Shown: one piece after another, positions 61,101 to 62,469 of the stretch | Layout: every line of letters starts with the position of its first letter | Numbering within the stretch: the first letter of the stretch is position 1 | Assembly (NCBI GenBank): GCA_022393335.1 | Contig: JAJEKB010020262.1 | Span: 352,681-416,680 of the forward strand | Origin: Macrotrachela quadricornifera | Lineage: Eukaryota > Rotifera > Eurotatoria > Philodinida > Philodinidae | Length of the DNA: 64,000 nt | Reading direction: 5' to 3' | Notes under the pieces: model-generated | Databases searched by the model: none | What the model was told of the DNA's origin: nothing | The model's input: only the letters and a program-made list of their open reading frames with translations | Translations under genes and position numbers: made by a program

Positions 61101-61341
61101 AAAATTTAATTGATAAATCATTTAGAAATGCGTGTATCTTATTTTTAAAACAAACAAATTCACTGTACTTACCGATGAATAGAACAACATACAGTCGAGT
61201 AGCATATCGCTGATGTTTGATAATTGTTACAGGATCTCTTGGCTCATCATCGTCATCACCATGTTCATCATCTTCATACACGAAAACATTGTAATTCTTT
61301 ATTCGCCTAAGTAAACGCTGAGCTGCACCTTTCAAATTCAT
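3020..61341 (-). CDS. Giant 12-exon gene: three tandem 2-TM Cys-rich units, a 7th TM and a C-terminal FG-GAP propeller
   Basis: The coding exons on the minus strand are 61341-61173, 55386-55094, 46963-46391, 46343-46037, 45972-45835, 34255-33651, 27767-27463, 24042-23720, 19360-18993, 13496-12436, 12350-12250 and 4194-3020. Their lengths sum to 5,418 nt (1,805 aa plus stop), and every junction is GT-AG and frame-consistent. Residues about 1-447, 448-904 and 905-1380 are three homologous units. Each has a basic or charged linker, TM, Cys-rich ectodomain with sequons, and a TM containing GGL. TM segments fall near 50-71, 406-430, 486-502, 862-893, 957-976, 1303-1327 and 1383-1404. The propeller (about 1415-1805) would then be extracellular if the N-terminus is cytoplasmic. 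Exons 5 and 9 have no in-frame Met before the linker, which argues against separate genes. The function is unknown; a surface receptor or channel-like protein is an inference. The true 5' end may be outside the window. Confidence 0.75.
4201..4996. other. Intronic AT-rich stretch, nothing recognised
   Basis: No coding, repeat or RNA signal was identified. The short minus-strand open frame at 4487-4705 has no similarity to the neighbouring exon family and is probably chance. Confidence 0.4.
5558..6833. mobile_element. 1.28-kb non-autonomous DNA element with CCCATGTAAA TIRs and subterminal ACGCG clusters
   Basis: Perfect 10-bp terminal inverted repeats CCCATGTAAA (5558-5567) and TTTACATGGG (6824-6833) bound the element. 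Dense motifs of the AACGCGTT/GCGTTTNAACGC type fill about 5583-5785 and 6480-6805. The core between them is AT-rich. Many cut-and-paste elements carry subterminal arrays of short transposase-binding motifs, and these clusters fit that role; this is inference. Comparison with the intact left arm of the host foldback suggests a target duplication of about 2 bp (TG). No transposase is encoded, and I cannot name the superfamily. Confidence 0.7.
5900..5975 (-). tRNA. tRNA-like relic with A and B boxes (probable pseudo-tRNA or SINE-like piece)
   Basis: On the minus strand an A box TAGCTCAGTGGT (5967-5956) is followed 45 nt later by a B-box-like GTTCAAATC (5922-5914), which is the normal tRNA spacing. 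An anticodon-loop-like CTGATCA lies between. The acceptor stem does not pair and the T stem has a mismatch, so a functional tRNA is unlikely. Another B-box-like GTTCGAATC sits at 5830-5822. The relic lies inside the ACGCG-rich element. Confidence 0.3.
7080..7692. mobile_element. Foldback element, arms about 265 bp
   Basis: Sequence 7080-7345 is the inverted, diverged copy of about 7430-7692. Shared blocks include AGATGTGTTTGTATT, GTTACATAAGA and the TTAGAAGAGTTTT region. The loop is about 85 bp. There is no coding capacity, and no clear TSD was identified. Confidence 0.65.
7693..8375. other. Intronic AT-rich stretch, nothing recognised
   Basis: Sequence between a foldback and the MULE target site. 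It contains poly-purine and AT-rich runs and no supported gene. Confidence 0.4.
8376..8383. repeat. MULE target-site duplication, left copy
   Basis: ATTTTCTT sits immediately outside the left terminal repeat of the MULE. An identical copy lies at 10823-10830 just outside the right terminal repeat. Confidence 0.7.
8405..8575. repeat. Left subterminal tandem array of the MULE
   Basis: About a dozen imperfect copies of a 12-17 bp unit of the form ATGTCGAAAATAAAA or ATGTAGAAAATA. The inverted counterpart at 10687-10800 carries the same unit on the other strand. Such arrays may hold transposase-binding sites. Confidence 0.7.
8859..10496 (+). CDS. MULE transposase with FLYWCH zinc finger (5 exons, intact)
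   Basis: The exons are 8859-9246, 9298-9576, 9644-9807, 9870-10185 and 10234-10496, with GT-AG introns of 51, 67, 62 and 48 bp. They join in frame to 469 aa with no internal stop. Residues about 15-77 form a FLYWCH finger (Y46, W47, C48, C53, H73, H75) that should bind DNA. The DDE catalytic residues are visible as D in YMDGTF (codon 9504-9506), D in MTDFE (9769-9771) and E in NVCEG (10182-10184). The stretch GCFFHYCQAIYRQVQHLG is typical of MULE transposases. It is the only intact transposase gene seen in the window. Exon borders are read from sequence, not transcripts. Confidence 0.85.
10687..10800. repeat. Right subterminal tandem array of the MULE, with assembly gap
   Basis: Inverted counterpart of the left array, with units of the form ATTTTTACTTTCGAC. 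Ten Ns at 10749-10758 show that the assembler had difficulty here, so the true copy number is unknown. Confidence 0.7.
10831..12249. other. Intronic AT-rich stretch, nothing recognised
   Basis: Remainder of intron 11 after the MULE. It is mostly A/T runs, and no exon of the family, repeat pair or RNA gene was seen. Confidence 0.4.
12250..12350 (-). CDS. Exon 11: seventh transmembrane segment
   Basis: The exon encodes about 34 residues centred on the hydrophobic run FWFILFVIVAAIISISSFYF, then a basic RQGK. The acceptor is CTATCACAG at 12351, phase 2 (completing GA to GAG), and the donor is GTAAAAT at 12249, phase 1. It links the last cytoplasmic tail of unit 3 to the propeller and would place the propeller outside the cell. 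The acceptor has a weak pyrimidine tract, so confidence is lower than for the larger exons. Confidence 0.65.
12351..12435 (-). other. Intron 10 (85 bp)
   Basis: The donor is GTATGC after ACTGA and the acceptor is CACAG. If this intron is retained, the frame of exon 10 runs on to a stop at 12387, giving a shorter form that ends after unit 3 without the last TM and propeller. Confidence 0.6.
12436..13496 (-). CDS. Exon 10: unit 3 ectodomain, TM6 and cytoplasmic tail
   Basis: The exon encodes 353 residues. It begins ICSSTFTSNEW, right after an AG at 13498-13497, phase 0. The unit's hallmarks follow in order: NGLCQLS, CSCQLNATC, GCTPSESFLASTLECFYD with a further Cys, and VEDWSTKFNYSSYF then QCSPSLCSYTY. 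TM6 contains IYGGLTIVFKWICPW. Several N-glycosylation sequons support an extracellular location. A basic tail (NKHRKKQ) follows TM6, as expected on the cytoplasmic side. The corresponding parts of units 1 and 2 are split over several exons, so this copy lost introns or theirs gained them. A start at the ATG at 13412 would discard 28 conserved in-frame residues. Confidence 0.85.
13606..13619. repeat. LINE target-site duplication, left copy
   Basis: ATTTTATTTTATCA at 13606-13619 is repeated exactly at 16822-16835. The pair brackets the LINE and fixes its ends. The site is A/T-rich, as expected for an APE-type endonuclease. Confidence 0.85.
13620..16821 (+). mobile_element. RTE-type non-LTR retrotransposon, nearly complete
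   Basis: A 3.2-kb element bracketed by a 14-bp target-site duplication. It has a short 5' region, one long frame encoding an APE endonuclease plus reverse transcriptase, a 3' UTR of about 30 bp and a terminal (GAT)n/(ATG)n tail at 16801-16821. A single ORF and a short tandem-repeat tail instead of poly(A) are typical of the RTE clade. It sits antisense within intron 9 of the large gene. The exact duplication suggests a recent insertion. Confidence 0.85.
13699..16764 (+). pseudogene. LINE endonuclease-reverse transcriptase with one nonsense codon
   Basis: One frame runs from ATG 13699 to TAA 16764 (1,022 codons including the stop), broken only by TGA at 14911-14913 (codon 405). The N-terminal part is an APE-type endonuclease with GTWNVQTLW, ISEVRWIGKGE, HVYAPT, TGDWNAKIG and SDHSLV. 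The C-terminal part is a reverse transcriptase with NKSPGSDGIPAEML, NYRTISLINHTGKVF, EEQAGFRRDRST, CFIDFQKAFDTI, GTRQGDPLSPLLF and the catalytic FADD (codons at 16015-16026). A YASETWTL segment and basic C-terminal region follow. The break falls between the two domains. Readthrough or a recent point mutation are both possible. With the stop in place reverse transcriptase would not be made from a full-length start. Confidence 0.85.
16836..18992. other. Intronic AT-rich stretch, nothing recognised
   Basis: Remainder of intron 9. It includes a TA-rich run near 17305-17325. No repeat pair or coding signal stood out. Confidence 0.4.
18993..19360 (-). CDS. Exon 9: linker 2-3, TM5 and start of unit 3 ectodomain
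   Basis: The exon encodes 123 residues. The acceptor is TTTCTGTACATAG at 19361, phase 1 (G plus TT gives Val), and the donor is CAG|GTAAGC at 18993, phase 0. It has the linker motif INLNIF, then TTRLY at the start of TM5 (about residues 957-976), then TLQCPCSSIS and the final FHQ that joins ICSS in exon 10. There is no in-frame Met before the linker, so this is an internal exon and not a gene start. Confidence 0.8.
19377..20332. other. Intronic AT-rich stretch, nothing recognised
   Basis: Part of intron 8. The short plus-strand open frame at 19450-19659 shows no family features. Confidence 0.4.
20333..20960. mobile_element. Foldback element related to the one at 4997-6905
   Basis: Arms about 20333-20635 and 20660-20960 are inverted copies, with blocks such as GACCTGAGATTTT, GGTATATACCAATAAATAGA and CACCAGTGAGGTATGAAAAA. 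The loop is under 30 bp. The inner arm sequence resembles 5123-5260 of the other foldback: TGAGATTTTG, then a short spacer, then GTGAATRGARTGC-like text. This indicates a shared family with different outer portions. Confidence 0.7.
21060..23004. mobile_element. Non-autonomous hAT-type element with AACCG pentamer arrays
   Basis: The terminal inverted repeat CAGAGATGTCATCGGTTCG at 21060 matches the complement ending at 23004. Both ends are flanked by an exact 8-bp duplication GTATAGAA (21052-21059 and 23005-23012), as hAT elements make. Subterminal arrays of the pentamer AACCG (about 21090-21215 and 22868-22995) run inward from both ends in opposite orientation. There is no transposase. A second element (21389-22512) is nested inside, so the original was about 0.81 kb. 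Confidence 0.85.
21389..22512. mobile_element. Second hAT-type element nested inside the first
   Basis: The ends are CAGGGCTCCCAAGTGT (21389) and the complement of CAGGGCTGCCAAGTGT (ending 22512). The flanks are ATTCAAAT (21381-21388) and ATTCAAAC (22513-22520), a 7-of-8 match consistent with a slightly aged hAT duplication. Subterminal motifs like ACCCCATTTG recur near both ends. It is non-coding and younger than the element it interrupts. Confidence 0.8.
23013..23719. other. Intronic AT-rich stretch, nothing recognised
   Basis: Part of intron 8 next to exon 8. Short minus-strand open frames here are low-complexity. Confidence 0.4.
23720..24042 (-). CDS. Exon 8: end of unit 2 with TM4
   Basis: The exon encodes 108 residues. 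The acceptor is TTTCAACATTAG at 24043, phase 2 (TT plus C gives Phe), and the donor is GTAACC at 23719, phase 1. It carries the unit motif LMVDQWNFEYSYSLYW, then ACAPAYCTYSL, then TM4 with SMIGGLTAVLQMIIPPFV. A short charged tail (PKTRTQTQ) leads to the next linker exon. The 30 residues before the ATG at 23972 align with unit 3 and are missed if that ATG is taken as a start. Confidence 0.8.
24050..25015. other. Intronic stretch with an unsupported 143-codon open frame
   Basis: A plus-strand frame at 24589-25020 encodes a hydrophobic then basic sequence, but it is AT-driven and antisense within an intron, with no recognisable domain. I do not call it a gene. Confidence 0.3.
25016..27003 (+). 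repeat. GC-richer composite interspersed repeat with repeated tail modules
   Basis: It starts near ACTAGCCGAGGTACCCG and ends near AACAGACAAACATTCCTC followed by a TATA-rich run and AGAT. Four diverged copies of a roughly 150-170 bp module are visible at about 25437-25585, 25600-25770, 26016-26150 and 26833-27003. Each has GAAATTTCACCC-like text, GTGGAAAGTTT, and AGCGAACAGAC. The last two are separated by a foldback at 26151-26830. The base composition differs from the surrounding intron. It resembles ends of decayed retroelements in other animals, but I cannot name it. Confidence 0.5.
26151..26830. mobile_element. Foldback element inside the composite repeat
   Basis: The ends ACTATCGGCGCCAGAAG on the left and its complement on the right open arms of about 280 bp (26151-26430 and about 26555-26830), with a central AT-rich loop. 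The element separates two modules of the host repeat. It is non-coding. Its inner segment (TGAATCGATGGAG, then GATGCTGATT) resembles one at about 31464-31490. Confidence 0.7.
27004..27462. other. Intronic AT-rich stretch, nothing recognised
   Basis: Part of intron 7 next to the exon 7 donor. No feature was seen. Confidence 0.4.
27463..27767 (-). CDS. Exon 7: unit 2 ectodomain, Cys-rich core
   Basis: The exon encodes 101 residues plus two bases. The acceptor is TTTTACTTTTAG at 27768, phase 0, and the donor is GTAAGC at 27462, phase 2. It has CICATNPGC, equivalent to CSCQLNATC of unit 3, and GCFPIDSLLSSTLECFY followed by SDSNC. It starts PTFRFNG, which aligns with the FRYKG region of unit 3. 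The in-frame stop just after the donor shows that splicing is needed. Confidence 0.8.
28229..28567. other. GC-richer fragment of unknown origin
   Basis: About 28340-28460 is clearly richer in G+C than its surroundings (GGCACGGAAACGGCCG and similar) and is open on both strands (112 codons on the minus strand, 82 on the plus). No domain or splice context is recognised. It may be a fragment of a mobile element or a transferred piece. Confidence 0.25.
28838..29766. mobile_element. Foldback element truncated by an assembly gap
   Basis: The left arm (about 28860-29250) and right arm (about 29290-29755) are inverted copies, sharing AACGAGCTAGCATTCAATA, AAGTGCACTTTTT and CTATCATCCTA blocks. The outer left end CAAAAGTAGTGGCA matches the ends of the foldback at 35130-35910. 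The matching right end would lie in the N gap that starts at 29767. Confidence 0.65.
29767..30166. other. Assembly gap (400 N)
   Basis: A run of exactly 400 Ns. It abuts the arm of a foldback, the kind of structure that breaks assemblies. Any open frame across it is meaningless. Confidence 0.99.
30167..31139. other. Intronic AT-rich stretch, nothing recognised
   Basis: Part of intron 6. Short open frames on both strands lack domain signals. Confidence 0.35.
31140..31700. repeat. Probable interspersed repeat with GTCCGTCCGGCCGTCCG core
   Basis: Core text TGTGTCCGTCCGGCCGTCCG, followed by ACACGATAACTC and a run resembling decayed mobile DNA, stands out from the intron by composition. It contains CCCTGAGGGGGGG at 31397-31409 and a segment TGAATCGACTCAG (about 31464) related to the foldback at 26151-26830. 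The ends are not resolved. Confidence 0.35.
31701..33650. other. Intronic AT-rich stretch, nothing recognised
   Basis: Remainder of intron 6. No exon of the family, RNA gene or terminal repeats were found. Confidence 0.35.
33651..34255 (-). CDS. Exon 6: end of TM3 and first part of unit 2 ectodomain
   Basis: The exon encodes 202 residues. The acceptor is TTTGCCTCATTAG at 34256, phase 1 (G plus GC gives Gly), and the donor is CAG|GTATGT at 33650, phase 0. It starts GSFLILLLF, completing TM3, then has TLECRCSNMLIPYYTF, TPTFHQVCSSDFF and LLKLCQLSNMTIDDAI. These align with TLQCPCSSIS, FHQ|ICSSTF and NGLCQLS of unit 3. The first 46 residues lie upstream of the in-frame ATG at 34118. Confidence 0.8.
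34512..34898. mobile_element. Small foldback/MITE with ACACAGGGTG-type ends
   Basis: ACACAGGGTGAGTCATAAAT at about 34512 is the inverted counterpart of the sequence ending GGATACGCCATAAAT (complement) at about 34898. AAATATCTCCGCCAAATGTC appears in both arms. The arms pair over most of their length. A 385-bp non-autonomous DNA element of mariner-like appearance is likely, but no clear TA duplication was found. Confidence 0.6.
35130..35910. mobile_element. Foldback element carrying a MITE in its left arm
   Basis: The left arm (about 35130-35390) and right arm (about 35745-35910) pair through GTTCTATAAATCTACCCTAT, GAAAATTTTCTTT-like and GTAGTGGC blocks. The left arm is interrupted by an 80-bp MITE absent from the right arm. 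The outer ends resemble those of the foldback at 28838. Confidence 0.7.
35152..35231. mobile_element. 80-bp hAT-type MITE
   Basis: The ends are CAGAGCTGCACGGGCAC and the complement of AGAGCTACACAGGGCAC. The core is GC-rich (CCCCGCGCC then CCCGCGGGG). Flanks GTGGCGTC (35144-35151) and GTTGCGTC (35232-35239) match at 7 of 8 positions, consistent with a hAT target duplication. The paired right arm of the surrounding foldback shows the uninterrupted sequence. Confidence 0.7.
35916..40942. other. Long intronic AT-rich stretch, little recognised
   Basis: No exon of the family or coding element was seen. At about 38105-38455 there are several ATCAATACA and TGGTATTGGT motifs in both orientations, perhaps an old small inverted-repeat element. 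The rest shows no structure I can support. Confidence 0.35.
41332..41481 (+). pseudogene. Zinc-ribbon-like fragment inside the decayed transposon
   Basis: An in-frame stretch ending in TAA encodes YCTECYSMLTWAYTGSRKSA, then TNYYWHRDNCNYCTLELEEE. The C-x2-C, H and C-x2-C spacing suggests a metal-binding finger, plausibly a DNA-binding part of the element's protein. No start or splice sites are established. It is a guess from the Cys/His spacing only. Confidence 0.3.
42190..42581. repeat. Pair of GC-rich direct repeats of about 55 bp
   Basis: Sequences 42190-42245 and 42528-42581 share GTCGGCC, then CCCTC, then GGTCGGCCACTCACGACTAG and CCGTT. The first copy also has CTAGTCGT and ACGACTAG in inverted orientation, so it could form a hairpin. 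The intervening 282 bp is ordinary AT-rich DNA. Confidence 0.5.
43425..43785. repeat. Tandem repeat, unit about 96-110 bp
   Basis: Three to four copies of a unit with CATCAGATTCGAATTCCCCA, CCTCGATTACCCTTTGGTCA, then an AT-rich ATTAATTAATAATT run. Units start near 43514, 43609 and 43719, with degenerate relatives from about 43165. A short ACACGAAC/ACACGGA simple repeat follows at about 43810-43850. Confidence 0.7.
44009..44385 (+). pseudogene. DDE_Tnp_4-like transposase C-terminal remnant
   Basis: The first part reads VSDCYRGSVHYITILKESKL, then GGKRYIREEYVVTSRK, which resembles the middle of Harbinger/ISL2EU transposases. After a frameshift near 44200 the next frame continues LLDEDKNITYEINRIRAAIE, then YINQHSKTCAILGSIYRG. 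The original frame meets TAG at 44216-44218. The family is assigned by pattern; the catalytic positions cannot all be seen. It is certainly inactive. Confidence 0.55.
44693..45834. other. Intronic AT-rich stretch, nothing recognised
   Basis: Remainder of intron 5 next to exon 5. No feature was seen. Confidence 0.35.
45835..45972 (-). CDS. Exon 5: linker 1-2 and start of TM3
   Basis: The exon encodes 46 residues. The acceptor is TTTTTACTTTGTAG at 45973, phase 1 (G plus GA gives Gly), and the donor is ACAG|GTATG at 45834, phase 1. It has KQLNLF, a charged stretch KSTEDRKENSSGKQR, then MTRMYLILLT at the start of TM3. It matches the linkers in exons 1 and 9 in content and phase. It lies only 64 bp after exon 4, so units 1 and 2 are almost certainly in one transcript. 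There is no in-frame Met before MTRMY. Confidence 0.8.
45973..46036 (-). other. Intron 4 (64 bp)
   Basis: The donor is GTAAAAT and the acceptor TTTGTAG. This short intron joins the end of unit 1 to the linker of unit 2 in frame and is the strongest single piece of evidence for the tandem-unit protein. Confidence 0.75.
46037..46343 (-). CDS. Exon 4: end of unit 1 with TM2
   Basis: The exon encodes 102 residues plus one base. The acceptor is ATTTCTGTTTAG at 46344, phase 0, and the donor is GTAAAAT at 46036, phase 1. It has LFVDEWLTEINYSRYVSECA, PSSCTYNTIDEINFSYT, then TM2 with LSLYGGLTILLRFIASLMV. The Trp, Tyr and paired Cys positions match units 2 and 3. Reading past the donor reaches a stop at 45948 after unrelated residues. 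Confidence 0.8.
46344..46390 (-). other. Intron 3 (47 bp)
   Basis: The donor is GTATGT and the acceptor CTGTTTAG. The size is typical of compact invertebrate introns. Confidence 0.75.
46391..46963 (-). CDS. Exon 3: unit 1 ectodomain
   Basis: The exon encodes 191 residues. The acceptor is TGTTTCCATTTAG at 46964, phase 0, and the donor is CAA|GTATGT at 46390, phase 0. It opens FEILNSFCSFSNDTIFQS, aligning with LLKLCQLSNMTIDDAI of unit 2. It has GGCYLVDALLGSSLDCLYDR, then NC, the unit's conserved Cys block. The CxC motif found in units 2 and 3 is not evident, so one disulfide may be missing in unit 1. Confidence 0.8.
47730..47848. repeat. Minisatellite, left part
   Basis: Imperfect units of the form CTATACCTATATCCTTAACA are repeated about five times. 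The array resumes at 50037 after the foldback at 47850-50035. Confidence 0.65.
47850..50035. mobile_element. 2.2-kb foldback element inserted in a minisatellite
   Basis: Arms of about 475 bp (48163-48635 and 49470-49944) are nearly identical inverted copies, including long shared stretches such as CATGAGATCGATAAATGCTT. The outer ends (TGAAAATCG and CGATTTTT on the left, their counterparts on the right) also form short inverted repeats. The central 0.83 kb is unpaired and non-coding. The element separates two halves of one minisatellite. Confidence 0.75.
50037..50275. repeat. Minisatellite, right part
   Basis: Continuation of the TATACCTATATCTTTAACAC type array after the foldback. Units are about 24-30 bp with many substitutions. 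Confidence 0.65.
50276..51584. other. Intronic AT-rich stretch with GATC-rich decayed repeats
   Basis: Several GATCTTATACGATC-like motifs near 50880-50960 and 51290-51440 belong to the diverged duplication. There is no coding signal. Confidence 0.35.
51585..51990. repeat. Degenerate TATACC-type minisatellite, second locus
   Basis: Loose repeats such as CTATCTTTACCCTAGTGATT and CCTATATTCTTATTAATAC are related in style and relative position to the array at 47730-50275. Confidence 0.4.
52326..53701. mobile_element. 1.38-kb near-complete palindrome (foldback element)
   Basis: Arms of about 650 bp (52326-52978 and 53058-53701) flank a loop of about 80 bp. The ends AAAGGACCCCACCGATTAAG and the complement of AAAGGACCTCGCCGATTAAG are well conserved. 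A possible 4-bp duplication TCTT lies at 52322-52325 and 53702-53705. It is non-coding. Within a transcribed intron it would form a very long RNA hairpin. Confidence 0.8.
53706..55093. other. Intronic AT-rich stretch, nothing recognised
   Basis: Remainder of intron 2 next to exon 2. No supported feature. Confidence 0.35.
55094..55386 (-). CDS. Exon 2: rest of TM1 and start of unit 1 ectodomain
   Basis: The exon encodes 98 codons counting the one split with exon 1. The acceptor is TTTATTTCTAG at 55387, phase 1 (G plus TG gives Val), and the donor is ATG|GTAAG at 55093, phase 0. It starts SFYILVTTTLMNP, completing TM1, then has YGQTLSCPCSTISIPYKAF, FDPVCTSFFTSRQWIEAL and SMDFRVTASSM. These match TLQCPCSSIS, FHQ|ICSSTFTSNEW and MDYRRFLPA of unit 3. 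Reading past the donor gives a stop at 55040. Confidence 0.8.
55400..56998. other. Intronic AT-rich stretch, nothing recognised
   Basis: Part of intron 1. No supported feature. Confidence 0.35.
56999..59275 (+). mobile_element. Decayed piggyBac-type transposon (boundaries tentative)
   Basis: CTCGACTTGAAATTTTG at about 56999 is inverted at about 59259-59275 (CAAAATTTCAAGTCGA), giving candidate terminal repeats about 2.3 kb apart around a transposase pseudogene. No TTAA duplication was confirmed, so the ends are uncertain. A small inner hairpin (59073-59117 with 59190-59232, CTATCGTGAAA type) lies near the right end. Confidence 0.45.
57255..58900 (+). pseudogene. piggyBac transposase (DDE_Tnp_1_7) pseudogene
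   Basis: An acidic N-terminal region (57255-57491) is followed in the same frame by stops at 57492-57494 and about 57642. The recognisable core includes FFGIITEMG, NYYWSSNQLYESEIIRSTMM, FELLLKFWHFANN, ERLFKLKPLLDLL and ITIDETIVPWRDKLSFK, then a stop at 58059-58061. Homology continues in other frames: about 58160-58370 (LRSSHAG, KKLRRGEV) and 58500-58600 (DYLKGKQGIDSSDLLSAYYT). A Cys-rich C-terminal tail lies near 58820-58960. Several stops and frameshifts make it inactive. It is antisense to the host gene. Confidence 0.75.
59276..61172. other. Intronic AT-rich stretch, nothing firm
   Basis: Part of intron 1. At about 60150-60220 there is a decayed run of GATTCCTAATG-like units. Open frames at 59347-59547 and 60748-60954 lack domain signals. 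Confidence 0.35.
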
Positions 61342-61349
61342 TGCAAGAG
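61173..61349 (-). CDS. Exon 1: N-terminal linker and start of TM1
   Basis: The first in-frame Met (61341-61339) lies 8 nt after an AG acceptor (AATGTATTTCAG at 61350). The exon encodes MNLKGAAQRLLRRIKNYNVF, an acidic EDDEHGDDDD stretch, then ATRLYVVLFI at TM1, ending at donor GTAAGTAC, phase 1. RRIKNYNVF corresponds to KQLNLF and INLNIF in exons 5 and 9. The acceptor just before the ATG could take a trans-spliced leader, known in bdelloids, or join an upstream exon in phase 1. I keep the Met as a provisional start. The longer open frame upstream of the AG (Met at 61398) is less likely coding. Confidence 0.65.
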
Positions 61350-61351
61350 CT

Positions 61352-61929
61352 GAAATACATTTAAAAAAATCGATTAATGCGTTTTCTGCACCCAACATCT
61401 ATCACTTTAAACGTAATCTAGAAAGCATTCATTACTGAACCACTTTATCAGATCGTGAACTGTCATAAGAGTTCTTATATTTTCATTTATCATCGTTCGA
61501 ACTTCAGAGTAATTACACTACAGTCAAACACAAATTATTCGATGGTTGAATTTTTTCTTGATGATGTACTAACTGAAACAACAATATGAAGTCCATTTTA
61601 TACAGCACTAATGAACGTCTTCAACACTTTCATATTAACATGACAACATTTGGGCCGTTTGTACTTAGAAACTTCTAAAAGTTTATGAACTTTTCTTGGC
61701 TACAAAATTCTCATATTGAACCGGTGCAGTTAATCGTTGCACAAGATCAATAGACTATATATCACATAAAATAAGAAAAACATCTGCTGTTTCACCAGAG
61801 CAGCCTTTTAAAGTTTTTACAATCTGAGTGAAAAATCTTAAATTTTATTTTTGTTGAAAATAGATTTTGCTGAGACACATTATTTGATATTTAATTTGTA
61901 TGAGTGACAAACCCAAAAGTGAAGTTTAT
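61352..61929. other. Upstream AT-rich stretch, nothing recognised
   Basis: This would be promoter, 5' leader or intron depending on where the gene starts. No core promoter element could be assigned. Confidence 0.35.
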
Positions 61930-61937
61930 ACTAAACC

Positions 61938-62461
61938 CAGGGATGCAATGATGACGGTCTTTTACCGCTTGACTGCACCATTCGGCAACCGGTCCACCAG
62001 AAATTGTATGTCGAAAACCGATCGAAATTCGATATGACGCGTTCACTTTACTGAAAGTAAAGCACTCTATCACTCTACTTTAGAAAATTGAGAGTGAAGT
62101 TAAACCAAATAATTATATTGATAATAATATCCAAGGTAATTATTCTTTATTTCTTTGTTAACTTCTACGAATTTCAAAACTCTGCCAAAGAAAAACTATT
62201 TTTCGAACAATATTTTGAAATTCGTATAAGTTAACAACAAAATCAAGAATAATTACCTCGGGTATCATCATCAATATGTTTATTTACTTTAACTCAACTC
62301 TGCATTTTCTGAAATACAATGACAAGGTGTTTTACTTTGGCCAAAATGGAAGCGTCATATCGAGTTTAAACCGGTTTCTGGTGGAGCGGTTACTGGTTCT
62401 AAGTGATTTTTGATGGAACGAGTATCCATTCAGGGCGGTTTTTATCATCGTTGCATCCCTA
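61938..62461. mobile_element. hAT-type foldback MITE, 524 bp
   Basis: The ends are CAGGGATGCAATGATGA (61938) and the complement of AGGGATGCAACGATGA (62460). Flanks ACTAAACC (61930-61937) and ACTAAACA (62462-62469) match at 7 of 8 positions, as expected for an aged hAT duplication. The arms pair across almost the whole length, meeting near 62190 (TTTGTTAACTTCTACGAATT on one side, its counterpart on the other). Non-coding. Confidence 0.75.
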
Positions 62462-62469
62462 ACTAAACA

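Larger units (their letters stand above)
55387..61172 (-). other. Intron 1 (5,786 bp)
   Basis: The donor is GTAAGTAC at 61172 and the acceptor AG at 55388-55387. It splits the codon inside TM1, as intron 5 does in unit 2, and contains a piggyBac pseudogene. Confidence 0.7.

Noticed and set aside
12250..61341. Assigning the repeated unit to DEG/ENaC or P2X
   Set aside because: Topology and Cys-rich ectodomain are suggestive, but the signature motifs of those families are not seen. Kept only as a hypothesis.
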